From: an uncultured Alphaproteobacteria bacterium | GTDB taxonomy: Bacteria; Pseudomonadota; Alphaproteobacteria; MPNO01; UBA2964 | Direction of reading: 5' to 3' | Length of the DNA: 64,000 nucleotides | Assembly: GCA_943787225.1 (NCBI GenBank) | Contig: CALSLP010000002.1 | Location: 210,648-274,647 of the forward strand | Shown here: positions 27,998 through 37,020 of the stretch, one piece after another | How the letters are laid out: each line of letters opens with the position of its first letter | Numbering within the stretch: position 1 is the first letter of the stretch | The notes under the pieces: model-generated | What the model was told of the DNA's origin: nothing | What the model saw: the letters and a program-made list of their open reading frames with translations, nothing else | Databases searched by the model: none | Translations under genes and position numbers: made by a program

Positions 27998-28531
27998 TCA
28001 CTCTCCGTCATTGTCGCCTCTCGCCGAACAATCTGCGCATTGCCCAATTATCTCCACTGTCTGTTGCTCAACATCGAACCCCAACGCATCGGCACGGCGC
28101 GTCACGGCCCGGTCAATTGCGCGGTCATCGAGCTCCGCCACCGATTGACAGTCGCGGCAAATCAGAAACTGGCCACCATGGCGACGCGCGGGGTCGCCAC
28201 ACCCGACATAGGCATTCAGGGATTCAATCCGATGAATCAGGCCGTGTTCCATAAGAAATTCCAGCGCGCGATAAACCGTGGGTGGTGCCGCGTTACGGCG
28301 ACTACTCCGTAACTTTTCAAGAACTTCATAGGCGCCAACCGGCCCATGGCTGGACCAGACGAGTTCAAGGACTTTGCGGCGCAGAGGCGTAAAGCTCGAC
28401 CCATCCTTCTCACAACGAGATTCCGCCGCCGCGATTGCCTCTACGACACATTGGCCATGATCATGGCCATGCGACTGAAAAGGCGCGATGACCTGGGCAT
28501 CATTGACAGCCTCTTGGAATATTTTTTCCAT
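27998..28531 (-). CDS. zur: Zinc uptake regulator (Zur, Fur family)
   Basis: This 177-residue Fur-family repressor has the winged helix TPLRRKVLELVWSSHGPVGAYEVLEKL, recognition helix PPTVYRALEFLMEHGLIHRI, and metal sites in GGQFLICRDCQSVAEL (CxxC) and QCADC near the C-terminus (second CxxC). The N-terminus contains an extra His/Asp stretch (SHGHDHGQC). GGAGATTTTC precedes the ATG at 28529-28531. It is first in the zur-znuC-znuB operon, and the operator at 28553-28569 lies immediately upstream, so the operon is likely autoregulated and derepressed when zinc is low. Confidence 0.9.
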   Translation of the reverse strand: MEKIFQEAVNDAQVIAPFQSHGHDHGQCVVEAIAAAESRCEKDGSSFTPLRRKVLELVWSSHGPVGAYEVLEKLRSSRRNAAPPTVYRALEFLMEHGLIHRIESLNAYVGCGDPARRHGGQFLICRDCQSVAELDDRAIDRAVTRRADALGFDVEQQTVEIIGQCADCSARGDNDGE

Positions 28532-28552
28532 GAAAATCTCCAGAATTTCTAT

Positions 28553-28569
28553 ATGTTATAATATATCAT
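28553..28569. promoter_or_regulatory. Zur box
   Basis: The sequence atgttataatatatcat is an imperfect palindrome (14 of 17 positions symmetrical) that matches the alphaproteobacterial Zur operator type, GTTATAATATAAC. It sits 22 bp upstream of the zur start codon in a very AT-rich patch that probably also includes the -10 element. Binding of Zn-Zur here would block the zur-znuC-znuB operon. Confidence 0.75.
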
Positions 28570-28648
28570 ATTTTAAAACCGCACACGCAAGCCCCAATCA
28601 CCTCGACCGCTCTTGCTCACCATTTCATGGTTTGGTATTTCGAAAATA

Positions 28649-28804
28649 ATGAAAACGATTGAAGCGCTCTCCTCACTGACTCAGGAAACCAGATTGCTCG
28701 TCGAGTTTCTGGCCGAAGATTATTGTGATGGCCAACCGGCAGTGTGCGGCTTGCCGGTGGCCCCTGATAAAGACCGCAAGCAAAGGGAAGGCCACCTAAA
28801 ATGA
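28649..28804 (+). pseudogene. ArsR-family repressor remnant, middle deleted
   Basis: The frame starts MKTIEALSSLTQETRL, the N-terminal helix typical of ArsR-family repressors, and continues directly as LVEFLAEDYCDGQPAVCGLP, which resembles the C-terminal end of the same family. The whole winged helix and metal site (about 70 residues normally) are missing at about 28697-28700. The fusion stays in frame and ends with an ATGA overlap with arsC, as expected of a former arsR-arsC operon. As given it cannot bind DNA. Either a genuine internal deletion or a mis-assembly. Confidence 0.6.
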
Positions 28805-29289
28805 CAAGCCTGAACAACTACAATGTTTTATTTCTCTGCACGGGGAATTCAGCGCGCAGCATTATTGCTGAAAGCATCTTGAATCGTCTTGGCGCAGACC
28901 GCTTTACCGCTTACAGCGCCGGCAGTCGCCCCTCGGGGCAAATTCACCCGCTTACGGCTGATCTCCTGGCAGGGCTCAACTACAATATCGAAGGCGCGCG
29001 TTCCAAGAGCTGGGACGAGTTTGCAGCAGACAGCGCGCCGCAAATGGATTTGATATTCACCGTCTGTGATAACGCCGCTAATGAGGTTTGTCCGATTTGG
29101 CCAGGACATCCAGCAACAGCCCACTGGCCGTTTCCCGATCCCGCCGCCTTTGAAGGGCCAGAGACCGAGCACCGGGTCTTATTTGCTAATGTCTATGAAA
29201 TGATCGAGCGGCAAATCGAAACCTTCATTAAACTGCCCATCGACTCAATGGATAGTCCCACTTTGCTGAAGCGCTTGAACGAAATATAG
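28801..29289 (+). CDS. arsC: Arsenate reductase, low-molecular-weight phosphatase type
   Basis: This 162-residue protein has the phosphatase P-loop FLCTGNSARSIIAES (C-x5-R-S) near residue 14, and TVCDNAANEVCPIWPG plus HWPFPDPAAFEG, which contains the general-acid Asp. These are hallmarks of thioredoxin- or glutathione-coupled ArsC enzymes reducing arsenate to arsenite. It overlaps the arsR remnant by 4 bp. No arsenite efflux gene (arsB/acr3) follows; the next gene is a secreted hydrolase. Confidence 0.85.
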   Translation: MTSLNNYNVLFLCTGNSARSIIAESILNRLGADRFTAYSAGSRPSGQIHPLTADLLAGLNYNIEGARSKSWDEFAADSAPQMDLIFTVCDNAANEVCPIWPGHPATAHWPFPDPAAFEGPETEHRVLFANVYEMIERQIETFIKLPIDSMDSPTLLKRLNEI

Positions 29290-29310
29290 AACCTAACAAC
29301 ACGTAAAATC

Positions 29311-30180
29311 ATGCGCCTACCGAGCTCAATCATCGCATTTGCCATATTGATTTTTACGCCTTTATTCGCGCAAGCCAATGAAAGGACGGTGGTTCACTTT
29401 AAAAGTTTCGATGCAGCGGAAACGGAAATTCGGGGCGAACTCTTCCGGCCTTCAGGTGATCGACCCCACCCCGCTATTGTCATGATGCATGGTTGCTCCG
29501 GGCTCTACACAAAATCAGGAAAAATCAAAACCAATTCAGCTGTATGGGTGAAACGCTTTGTCGATTGGGGCTACGTTGTCCTCGCCGTCGATGGGTTTAC
29601 GCCGCGTGGGTTTCGTACAATGTGCAGCAAACGCAAGCGGCCCTTGCATGCACTCGATGACCGGCCCTTTGATGCCTATGGCGGGCTCGCCTGGCTCAAA
29701 CAACAGAGCTTCGTCAAGAAAGACCAAATTGTATTGGTCGGCTGGTCGAACGGCGCCATGGCCGCTTTGTCAGGGGCCCGAGAAAGCAAAGTCGCGTATT
29801 TTGGGGAAGGTCACCGCTTCAAAGCCATCGCCGCCTTTTACCCGGGATGCATCACGCTGCGCCGCCGGGTCAATAAACGCTTTAAGCCCTATGCACCGGT
29901 TTTGGTCTTTGTTGGCCTTGCTGATAACTGGACATGGCCCAAGCCGTGCATGCGGATGATCAAACAAGCCGCCAAAGATGGGCTTCCTGCACAATACGTC
30001 GCTTATAAGGACGCCTATCACGCCTTTGACCACCCGAGCCTACCGGTAAGAACCAGGGTCAGCCGCAATGCGAAATGGAAGAAAAAAGAGCGCAGAGTAA
30101 CGATTGGATCAAACCCCGCTGCCCGAGATGCCGCTATCCAAACTTTACGCTACTGGCTTAAAAAGCGGATTGCTGAATAG
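29311..30180 (+). CDS. Secreted dienelactone hydrolase-like protein
   Basis: This 289-residue alpha/beta hydrolase starts with a signal peptide (IAFAILIFTPLFAQANERT). It shows VMMHGCSGLYTKSG, the nucleophile elbow VGWSNGAMAAL (Ser) and a His in DAYHAFDHPS near the end; the acid is probably the Asp of VGLADNWTWP or nearby. The dienelactone hydrolase family usually has Cys as nucleophile and is cytoplasmic, so this is a Ser-type exported branch. The C-terminal ETWF-like end NPAARDAAIQTLRYWLKKR is typical. It follows arsC by 21 bp. Confidence 0.8.
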   Translation: MRLPSSIIAFAILIFTPLFAQANERTVVHFKSFDAAETEIRGELFRPSGDRPHPAIVMMHGCSGLYTKSGKIKTNSAVWVKRFVDWGYVVLAVDGFTPRGFRTMCSKRKRPLHALDDRPFDAYGGLAWLKQQSFVKKDQIVLVGWSNGAMAALSGARESKVAYFGEGHRFKAIAAFYPGCITLRRRVNKRFKPYAPVLVFVGLADNWTWPKPCMRMIKQAAKDGLPAQYVAYKDAYHAFDHPSLPVRTRVSRNAKWKKKERRVTIGSNPAARDAAIQTLRYWLKKRIAE

Positions 30181-30365
30181 AGTCCGAACGCTATTTCGGA
30201 GTATCGGCTAGCAAAGAGAATAATCTATGGCGCTTCACCATACGTGAGGGCCGGTTTATTCTTACCACGGCTGAGACCTTGTGCCGTCAATTTGGTATAG
30301 ATGTCACAGCCTTATCTTTCGTTGCCGAAGCCGCAGGTGCCACCTTTATCTGGACCGAGAAAATT

Positions 30366-31779
30366 ATGTCATTCGATCTTATCATCATTGGGGCTGGCTT
30401 TGCCGGCCTGACGACCGCAAATCGCGCTGCAGAGCTGGGCCTAAAGCCGCTGGTACTGGAAGCCAGCCGCGAAGAGCTCTATCCATGCAATTCTCGCTAC
30501 TCCACAGGGTCATGCCATGTTGCCTTTCGCCCGCCGTGGACAGAACCAGCCGAATTGACCAAGGCGATTATCGAAAATGTAGATGGCGCAGCCCGCGAAG
30601 ATCTTGCGATTGCCATTGGTGACAATGCCGCACGAACGATCGACTGGCTGAAAGCACAAGGCGCCGCCTTCGAGGATCATCCACGCCGGACAGACCATAT
30701 GCCTATGCTTTCGCCCTTGCGGGAGATGAAAGCCGGGCTTGATTGGGAAGGTGGCGGAGCAAATGCTCTCCTCCACAAACTCGGTCAACAGCTCATTGAG
30801 CGAGGCGGTGAATTACGGCGCGGCTCACGCGCCCAAAAACTTATGCTCGACGATGGCAAGATCACCGGCGTTGAGGTCATCACCGACCAGGGAGCACAAA
30901 CCCTTTCCGCCAACGCCGTCGTCATCGCCGATGGCGGGTTTCAAGCCAACCCTGAATATGTACAACGGCATATCGGATGCGACATTTCCCAACTCCAGCG
31001 CCGTAATGCTGGTACCGGCGTCGGTGACGGCATGCGTATGGCAACCGGCATTGGTGCCGCTGCCGTCGGGCTCGAATAGCTTTTATGGTCATGTTCTCAG
31101 CCGCGACGCGATGACCAATGAAAATCTCTGGCCTTACCCACAAGTCGACCTGATTTGCGCGACGAGCATCGTCGTCGATGGCAACGGGCAGAGATTTACC
31201 GATGAAGGGCTTGGCGGCATTTCTATCGCCAATGCCATTGCCAGACTGAAAAAACCTTTATCGGCCACTGCCGTCTTTGACTCGCGTGTTTGGGAAGATG
31301 CTAAAACCACCGACAACGTGCCACCGAACCCGTCCTTGCCCGATGCCGGAGGCACTGTCATTGAGGCGGCAACACTTCGCGAACTGGCGGACGCCGCAGA
31401 TATAAACAGCGCAGGACTATCGGTAACCATCGCCCTCTATAACGAACATGTCGCCTATAGCGCGGGCGACCCTTTATCGCCTGTCCGCACCCAATCGACC
31501 TATGGGGCTCAGCCAATCATTGATCCCCCGTTCTATGCCGTTCCGCTTTGTTCGGGAATTACCGTGACTTCTGGCGGGTTATCGGTAAACGGCAAAGGTC
31601 AGGTAATGGATGCCAACGACCAGCCCATTACCGGACTATACGCCGCCGGCTCAACAGTCGGCGGGATCGAAGGCGGACCCCGCGCTGCCTATGTCGGCGG
31701 GTTAATCAAATCATTCTGCATTGGCCTGATCGCAGCTGAAACGATTGTCTCGGCCTACGGCTCGCCAGCCTCAGTTTAA
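30366..31779 (+). pseudogene. FAD-dependent succinate dehydrogenase/fumarate reductase-type (TcuA-like) flavoprotein, one frame break
   Basis: From the ATG at 30366 the protein begins with the Rossmann dinucleotide motif LIIIGAGFAGLTTANRAAE and continues through SRYSTGSCHVAFRPPW to MRMATGIGAAAVGLE. It meets a TAG at 31077-31079 caused by one extra A in CTCGAATAGC (31075-31076). The next frame continues SFYGHVLSRDAMTNENLWPY to the end, with NGQRFTDEGLGG and the C-terminal GLYAAGSTVGGIEGGPRAAYVGGL FAD motif. Total about 470 residues, the usual length for tricarballylate dehydrogenase-like proteins. It is followed by an AbrB-family membrane protein. Confidence 0.78.
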
Positions 31780-31829
31780 AGGACTAGAATAGCGTTCCCG
31801 CCTGCCTCTAGCTCCGGTCCGTCAAAATC

Positions 31830-32905
31830 ATGAGTATCTTCGCCAATTTCAAAGAACGCTTGCCGCGTATGGCGCTTGCCCTTGCCGTCGCAATTCCCGC
31901 AGGTGCTTTGCTCGCCTGGCTGGAAACACCCATCCCGTGGATGATCGGCCCGATGGTTGCTGTCGCGGCTCTTAACCTACTGGGCATCAGGGCATTCGCC
32001 CTGCCCTATGGGCGCCAGATGGGACAGGTCGTCCTGGGATCTGCGATTGGCATCTATTTTACCCCCCCGGTTTTGGTGGCCCTTGCCGCCAATGCTCTGC
32101 CTATCCTTCTGACCACATTCTCGGCCTTTGCTATTGGTGGTATTGGCGCATTGGTGATGTCGCGAGTCTCTGGCGTTGATGGCAAATCAGCCTTCTTCGC
32201 CTCAATCCCCGGCGGCTCAATGGCGATGGCCAACCTGGCAGAAAAATACGGCGCCACAATGCCGCCTGTCGCGGTCGCCCACAGCCTACGGGTCTCCATT
32301 CTGGTTATCGTCATTCCCTTTGGCCTGACATATGGCGGCATTCATATCGAGCCCTCCAGTTTTCGCCCCGAATTCTCTCTAGACTATTCCATCCTTATCC
32401 CATGGCTTGTCGCGAGCGCGGTCCTTGGGGAGCTTTCGGAACGCCTGCGGTTTCACAATGGCTGTCTTTTGACACCTCTCTTCATGTCGGCGCCCTTCTC
32501 GCCTTGAACGGTGTAACCCTGTCCGAGGTGCCAAGCTGGCTGACCGATTTTGCTCAGCTGATGTTTGGTTTGATTTTAGGCGAGCGTTACGAGCGCGCTT
32601 TTTTTGCCAAGCACAAGCTCTTCATCCCCTTCGCGCTGGTCAATGCAACATTCATCATCCTGGCCTCTGCTGCCGTTGCCTTGGGCATCAGCTGGGCCTT
32701 TGGCATACCGCTGGCCACCATGATTATCGCCACGGCACCGGGCGGCATGGCGGAAATGGCAATTGTTGCGCAGGCCTTACAAATGGCAATCCCAACGGTG
32801 ATGGCGTTCCACCTTTTCAGGATCATCATCGTCAACATGGGAACGCAGTATATCTATATCGCGGCCATGTGGGTCCGCGGCAAACGGGGTTCCGAGAACA
32901 CCTAG
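31830..32905 (+). pseudogene. AbrB-family membrane protein (putative ammonia monooxygenase/transporter family), one frame break
   Basis: The protein has about ten hydrophobic segments in two homologous halves (AbrB duplication): LAWLETPIPWMIGPMVAVAALNLLGIRA and later GIPLATMIIATAPGGMAEMAIVAQAL, the conserved APGG motif of each half (first half SIPGGSMAMANLAEKYG). The first frame ends at 32507; the second carries on from about 32495, consistent with loss of one C in CGCCCTTC (32493-32495). About 358 residues in all. Its true function is unknown; the historic 'ammonia monooxygenase' name is not reliable. Located after the flavoprotein, possibly an uptake partner. Confidence 0.75.
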
Positions 32906-33677
32906 GCGAAATAGGTCGCCACAGCCGCGTAAAGCAATCGGGCGGCCAGCAGCGTTAGAATAGTCTGCAGACCAATCCGGAAAACTTTCTCGGGTAATTT
33001 GTCGAGAACCCTCTTGCCGACAATCGTGCCACAAACACCGAAGCCGACCAGCCCGACGAGCAGCGGGATGTACGGTCCGAAGGAAAACCCAAGAACACCA
33101 AATAAAATGACTTTGAAAAGATGCTGGAAGGTCATCAAGGAGGCGTGGGTCGAGACAACCTGCTGGCGTTCCTTGCACGCGGCATTCACAAACGGCGCAA
33201 CAAGAGGCCCCGTCCCGCCAACAAACATCGTCGCGAAGCCGCCGAACACGCCGCAGCCAAAGAACTTCGCCGGGCCTGGGTTCGAGCTTTTAAATTTCGG
33301 GGCCCACGTGGCGTAAAGCACGAAGACACCAAGGATTGCCTGCAACACCCAGATTTCCAGTGCAAACAGGGTTTTCCCGCCGATATATGAGCCAATCAGC
33401 GTACCGATGACAAAGGCAGGAATAACCGAATAGAGAATGTCACGCCGCATCAGGAAGGCGCGAAAACCGTTAGAACCAATCTGAACAACAGCATGGATGG
33501 GAATCAGCACCGTCGGTGGCGAAAAAATGCGTCATTGCCGCCAGAACAAGAAGCCCGCCACCCAGACCGAGAGAGGCCGCGATAAAACTCCCAATAAACG
33601 AAATACCGCACAGAGCTGAGAAGCCTGCGATGGTGAGTGTTGTTCCCTCAACTAAGAACGCGATGATAGCTTTCCAC
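32902..33677 (-). pseudogene. TauE/SafE-family membrane exporter, frame broken
   Basis: The C-terminal frame has IPIHAVVQIGSNGFRAFLMRRD, the GGFATMFVGGTGPLVAPF motif and several hydrophobic helices. The N-terminal part FIGSFIAASLGLGGGLLVLAAMTHF is in another frame. They join if the A run at 33522-33527 (six) is reduced by one, giving HFSPPTVLIPIHAV. A GTG at 33675-33677 has a perfect AGGAGG 5 bp upstream, but needs another single-base correction (about 33663-33670) to enter the frame (VESIIAFLVEG). About 258 residues, normal for the family, which exports sulphite or organosulphonates. It is convergent with AbrB (4 bp overlap). Confidence 0.75.
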
Positions 33678-33813
33678 TGATCCCTCCTGAATGTCGGGCC
33701 GCTATTTAGCACAGAGACCACCAACGCGCACCTGTTCGCAATCAACAGGGAACGGTTGCGGCCAGCGTAAAGCTAGGGTACCTCCCTCCCACACCAGAAA
33801 AGAGGACAATCCA

Positions 33814-34011
33814 TTGCAACCACTTGACCCCGAACAGCTCAAATTCGTCGAAATCCTTGCCAAGCTCATGATGGAGAATGAGGTCTTCAAGGAAGAATAC
33901 ACCGAAGAGGACTTCAACAACGTGATCGACTGGCTCACCAAGCTCCGTGGCCAAATCGACATCACGATTGAAACCCTACAGGAACAGGCACCCTCCGACG
34001 GCGGTGAATAA
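33814..34011 (+). CDS. Small acidic protein of unknown function
   Basis: From the TTG at 33814, preceded by AGAGGAC, the frame encodes a 65-residue, strongly acidic, probably helical protein beginning LQPLDPEQLKFVEIL and containing MMENEVFKEEYTEEDFNNVIDWLT. No Cys. The longer frame back to 33691 has an implausible Arg/Pro-rich leader. Its last 50 bp overlap the 3' end of the metalloprotease on the other strand. I do not recognise the family. Amino-acid composition and the ribosome-binding site support it being real. Confidence 0.5.
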   Translation: MQPLDPEQLKFVEILAKLMMENEVFKEEYTEEDFNNVIDWLTKLRGQIDITIETLQEQAPSDGGE

Positions 34012-35029
34012 GCAAAAAAACACCAACAAGAAGTAACGACAACGCGCCCGGTTCACTAGCGGCTACCGGGCCCGTTGTCTGAGTGTCTTCGGCGAGGTCC
34101 CAGCCAATCAGATCAAATGCAACGAGGTCCGCAGGCGTTATCGGGAATACCTGTGCGTCGCCAAGAGTAGGGTCCAAGACACCTAAAAGTGTTCCCGTTA
34201 GCTGGTCATCTTTCCAGTGACTAGCCTGTCGTCCATCGCCATTAAAGCGGCCGGTCGAAAACGAGATCTCGTTTAACAGATCATCAAAAAACGCTTCCAC
34301 ACCCGGCGTAAGATTGCGGGAGAAAGTGGTGAATTCCAATACTGTCTCAGGATCTTCCTGCCCAAATCGGAAGAGGTCCAAAGGATTGAGTGAAACAGAA
34401 TCTGTGAGCCCCTGATCGATCAAAAAATCAATGCTATCCACCGCAGAAATGAAACCGAGAGCATGACCGATCTCATGCGCTGCTACAGTTTCAAAATCAG
34501 TGAGACCAGCCGAGACGCCATCACTATTATCAAAATCGAATGAAAACTGCGTATTGAACTGGATCGTCGCGTCGTTGGCGCCAAACTGGGCATCCAGCCC
34601 AACAAACCCCATCGCCTTGAGGTTCGACTTGGTCGCCGAAATATTGCCGTCGAGGGTGATCCCTGTTGGGACAAAGGCGGTAAACTGAGCCGCCGTGGGC
34701 AGCGCTGCAACAATAGCATTGCCCGGTTCGTTCGCTGCATCGGCGACCATCTGGTCCCGGATAACGTCATATCCAGCAAACAGCTCAACCGAGCCCGCTT
34801 GACCAATGATATTATTACTTCCCAAGTTGACGAGATCCGCATCAATGTTAACGGATATATTGTCGGTAAAGGCTGCCTCCCAAAGAGCTGCCGCGCGATC
34901 AAATGCAGCAAGCGCCGCTGAGTTACCAGCCAAGGTCGCACCAGGATTAATATTTATCGTCAGCGCACCCGCTGTCGACGGAAACAGGAAGGTCGAAACC
35001 AACCCAAAAACAACGGCAAGCCTTTGCAA
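33962..35029 (-). CDS. Secreted zinc metalloprotease-like protein with PEP-CTERM-type sorting signal
   Basis: This 355-residue protein has a signal peptide (FGLVSTFLFPSTAGALT). The mature part begins with a beta-rich region (AAALWEAAFTDNISVNIDADLVNLGS) and contains the zinc motif TVAAHEIGHALGFISAVDSIDF (HExxHxxGF). The C-terminus reads SEPGALSLLLVGVFLLIHRRRR, i.e. a PEP-like SEPG, hydrophobic helix and Arg cluster typical of PEP-CTERM anchors processed by exosortase. No exosortase or EPS genes are in the window. The pattern is that of the NF038122-type metalloprotease family. It faces the SDR gene upstream on the same strand by about 90 bp. Confidence 0.8.
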   Translation of the reverse strand: MQRLAVVFGLVSTFLFPSTAGALTININPGATLAGNSAALAAFDRAAALWEAAFTDNISVNIDADLVNLGSNNIIGQAGSVELFAGYDVIRDQMVADAANEPGNAIVAALPTAAQFTAFVPTGITLDGNISATKSNLKAMGFVGLDAQFGANDATIQFNTQFSFDFDNSDGVSAGLTDFETVAAHEIGHALGFISAVDSIDFLIDQGLTDSVSLNPLDLFRFGQEDPETVLEFTTFSRNLTPGVEAFFDDLLNEISFSTGRFNGDGRQASHWKDDQLTGTLLGVLDPTLGDAQVFPITPADLVAFDLIGWDLAEDTQTTGPVAASEPGALSLLLVGVFLLIHRRRRVPVPVGFQS

Positions 35030-35120
35030 CCAGATATAAATGCCTGTACTGGGTGTAATTACCCTACCTTTCGATACTTAATGACAAGTATCGTAACAGA
35101 TATTGCCTATCAAACTCTTA

Positions 35121-35893
35121 CTAAAGAAAAGCAATCCCGCCATTCGCGGCGAACGTCTGACCGGTTGTGAACTCCGCATCGTCAGAGCACATAAACAGCA
35201 TGAAGCCGGCATACTCATCCATGGATGCGGGGCGCTGAATCGCCTGCTGCTTGGCCAGATTATCAAACATCGCCCCTGAAACAGAGGGCCGTTCAACTTC
35301 GGTCTCGACAGCACCCGGCATAAACAGATGCGCCGTAATATTCCATTCGCCAAGCTCACGCGCCATCGACCGGGTCATGCCGATCATCGCCGATTTTGAC
35401 GTGATGTAATGCAGATAGTTTGCCCGCCCGGTTGGTACGGTTGTCGATGCAATATTGATAATGCGACCCCATTTACGTTCCTGCATCGCCGGCACCACCG
35501 CCCGCGAACAGAAAAACGCGCCGTCGATATTCACCCGCATGGCGGATTGCCATTCTTCGACCGGCAACTCCCAAAAGGGGCGATGGTGATTTGTGAAAAC
35601 ACGGCCGCATTATTGATCAGACAATCGATCCGGCCATAAGCAGACAAAGCAGCTTCCGCCATCGCATTGGCATCTGCCTCCTTTGAGACATCTGTCTGAA
35701 CGCTAATCGCCCGCCCACCCTTTTGTTCAATTTCTTTCACAACCCGCTCGCCGCTTTCAGCGTTGAGCTCGGCTATAACCGGAATGGCACCCTGAGCCGC
35801 AAATTCGTGAGCATAGGTACGCCCTAACGCTTGGCCGCCTCCGGTAATAATTACGACGCGGTCTTTGAGACTTGGATAAATAGCTGTCGGCAC
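35121..35893 (-). pseudogene. SDR-family oxidoreductase, one frame break
   Basis: The N-terminal frame contains the cofactor motif VVIITGGGQALGRTYAHEFAAQG (GxxxGxG-like) and CLINNAAVFSQITIAPF. The C-terminal frame continues with ELPVEEWQSAMRVNIDGAFFCSRAVV, the active-site Tyr-x3-Lys in YLHYITSKSAMIG and a normal ending (TTGQTFAANGGIAFL). They join if one base is added to the AAAA or GGGG run at 35573-35580 (minus strand CCTTTTTGGGAG, giving PFWELP). Total about 257 residues, standard for a short-chain dehydrogenase/reductase. Substrate unknown; NAD(P) dependent by family. Confidence 0.8.
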
Positions 35894-35965
35894 GATGATC
35901 TCCCTGACTGAATAATTGTTTGAATTATTCTACCAAATAGGAACGGCGGACGCATCCGTGGTGGA

Positions 35966-36886
35966 TTAGGTCGCAATCGCTGTATCAATCCAGCCCGCAA
36001 TCAGCTCGGCGATTTCGTCGCTGTTCTGCTCCAGCATCATCATATGACCATTCCCGGAGATACCGCGATCCGGCAGGTAGCAAAATTCCGCCGCCGCGCC
36101 GATTTCTCTCAACCAGTCGGCAACCGCACCGTCAATGTCCCGCGTATGATCGCGGTCGTGATCGGCGGTGACGACCAGAATAGGTTTATTTGTAAAAGGT
36201 GCCGTATTCGTGACCTTGAGCTGACTGCCAGCAATATTGCCGCGTTCATAGGACAGCCGAGGCGGCGTTCCTGTCAAACTTGCACTGTAAGCATCCGTGT
36301 AATCTCGCGGAAACTTATCGCCATCTCCGATCAACTTATTATGGATCAGGTCATCACTAAAAGGGGTCGGTTCCTCTAAATCAACCCGCCGCTGGAACGC
36401 TCCCCGCTGAACCACTACATAGCGATCACTCTGCTCCAGAATTTCCGGCTCATCCTGAATATTACCGGGCGGCGACGGCGCGACGCCGATAACAGCTTTG
36501 ATCCGCCGGCCAAAATTCTGCACCAACCGCCAGCCATAAGCGCCCGACATTGAATGGGTCAGCAACACACAGGGTTGCGGCAGAGTTTCGATAAAGGCAC
36601 CGATCGTCTTACACACGAAGTCACCGGTGAGATCGGGGTAAGGAACGCGCCCACTTCGACCCATACCCGGCCAGTCGATGACGTGTACTGGATATCCGAG
36701 CGCCGCAAAATGCTGCGCCCACCCTTCACCGCCATCCGGTTTCTGAAGATAGCAGCTGCCGGTGTGGCCACCGCCATGTAACAAAACCAAAGGCGGTTTC
36801 GTCGTCTCTTCAGTCGGCGCCAGATAATCCACCCATAAGGCCGGGTCCGTCGCGGCGTAGCCGCAGCTATGAGAAATGTTCTGCAT
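35966..36886 (-). CDS. Alpha/beta hydrolase
   Basis: The ATG at 36884-36886 gives a protein of 306 residues, MQNISHSCGYAATDP. The fold is shown by PPLVLLHGGGHTGSCYLQ (oxyanion region), PVHVIDWPGMGRSGR, the nucleophile elbow LLTHSMSGAYG (Ser) and the final GISGNGHMMML with the catalytic His. The longer frame to 36964 adds an unlikely leader. The GGGHTGSC with a Trp-rich N-terminal half resembles esterases related to those acting on aryl or lactone esters, but the substrate is unknown. It is divergent from the HD-domain gene at 37021. Confidence 0.8.
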   Translation of the reverse strand: MQNISHSCGYAATDPALWVDYLAPTEETTKPPLVLLHGGGHTGSCYLQKPDGGEGWAQHFAALGYPVHVIDWPGMGRSGRVPYPDLTGDFVCKTIGAFIETLPQPCVLLTHSMSGAYGWRLVQNFGRRIKAVIGVAPSPPGNIQDEPEILEQSDRYVVVQRGAFQRRVDLEEPTPFSDDLIHNKLIGDGDKFPRDYTDAYSASLTGTPPRLSYERGNIAGSQLKVTNTAPFTNKPILVVTADHDRDHTRDIDGAVADWLREIGAAAEFCYLPDRGISGNGHMMMLEQNSDEIAELIAGWIDTAIAT

Positions 36887-37020
36887 ATCGTTTCCACGTT
36901 TCAAAGAAATCTGATTGTACGCAACGATGAGGTGCGATGCATCCTTCCCTTGACGAATTTCCAAAGCCGTCCCACCCTCCCCTCAGACGTTCACATTGGC
37001 TTTGCGAAAGGATTCATCCA

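Noticed and set aside
31830..32905. Ammonia monooxygenase subunit
   Set aside because: The AbrB family was historically misnamed; nothing in the sequence resembles AmoA/B/C.
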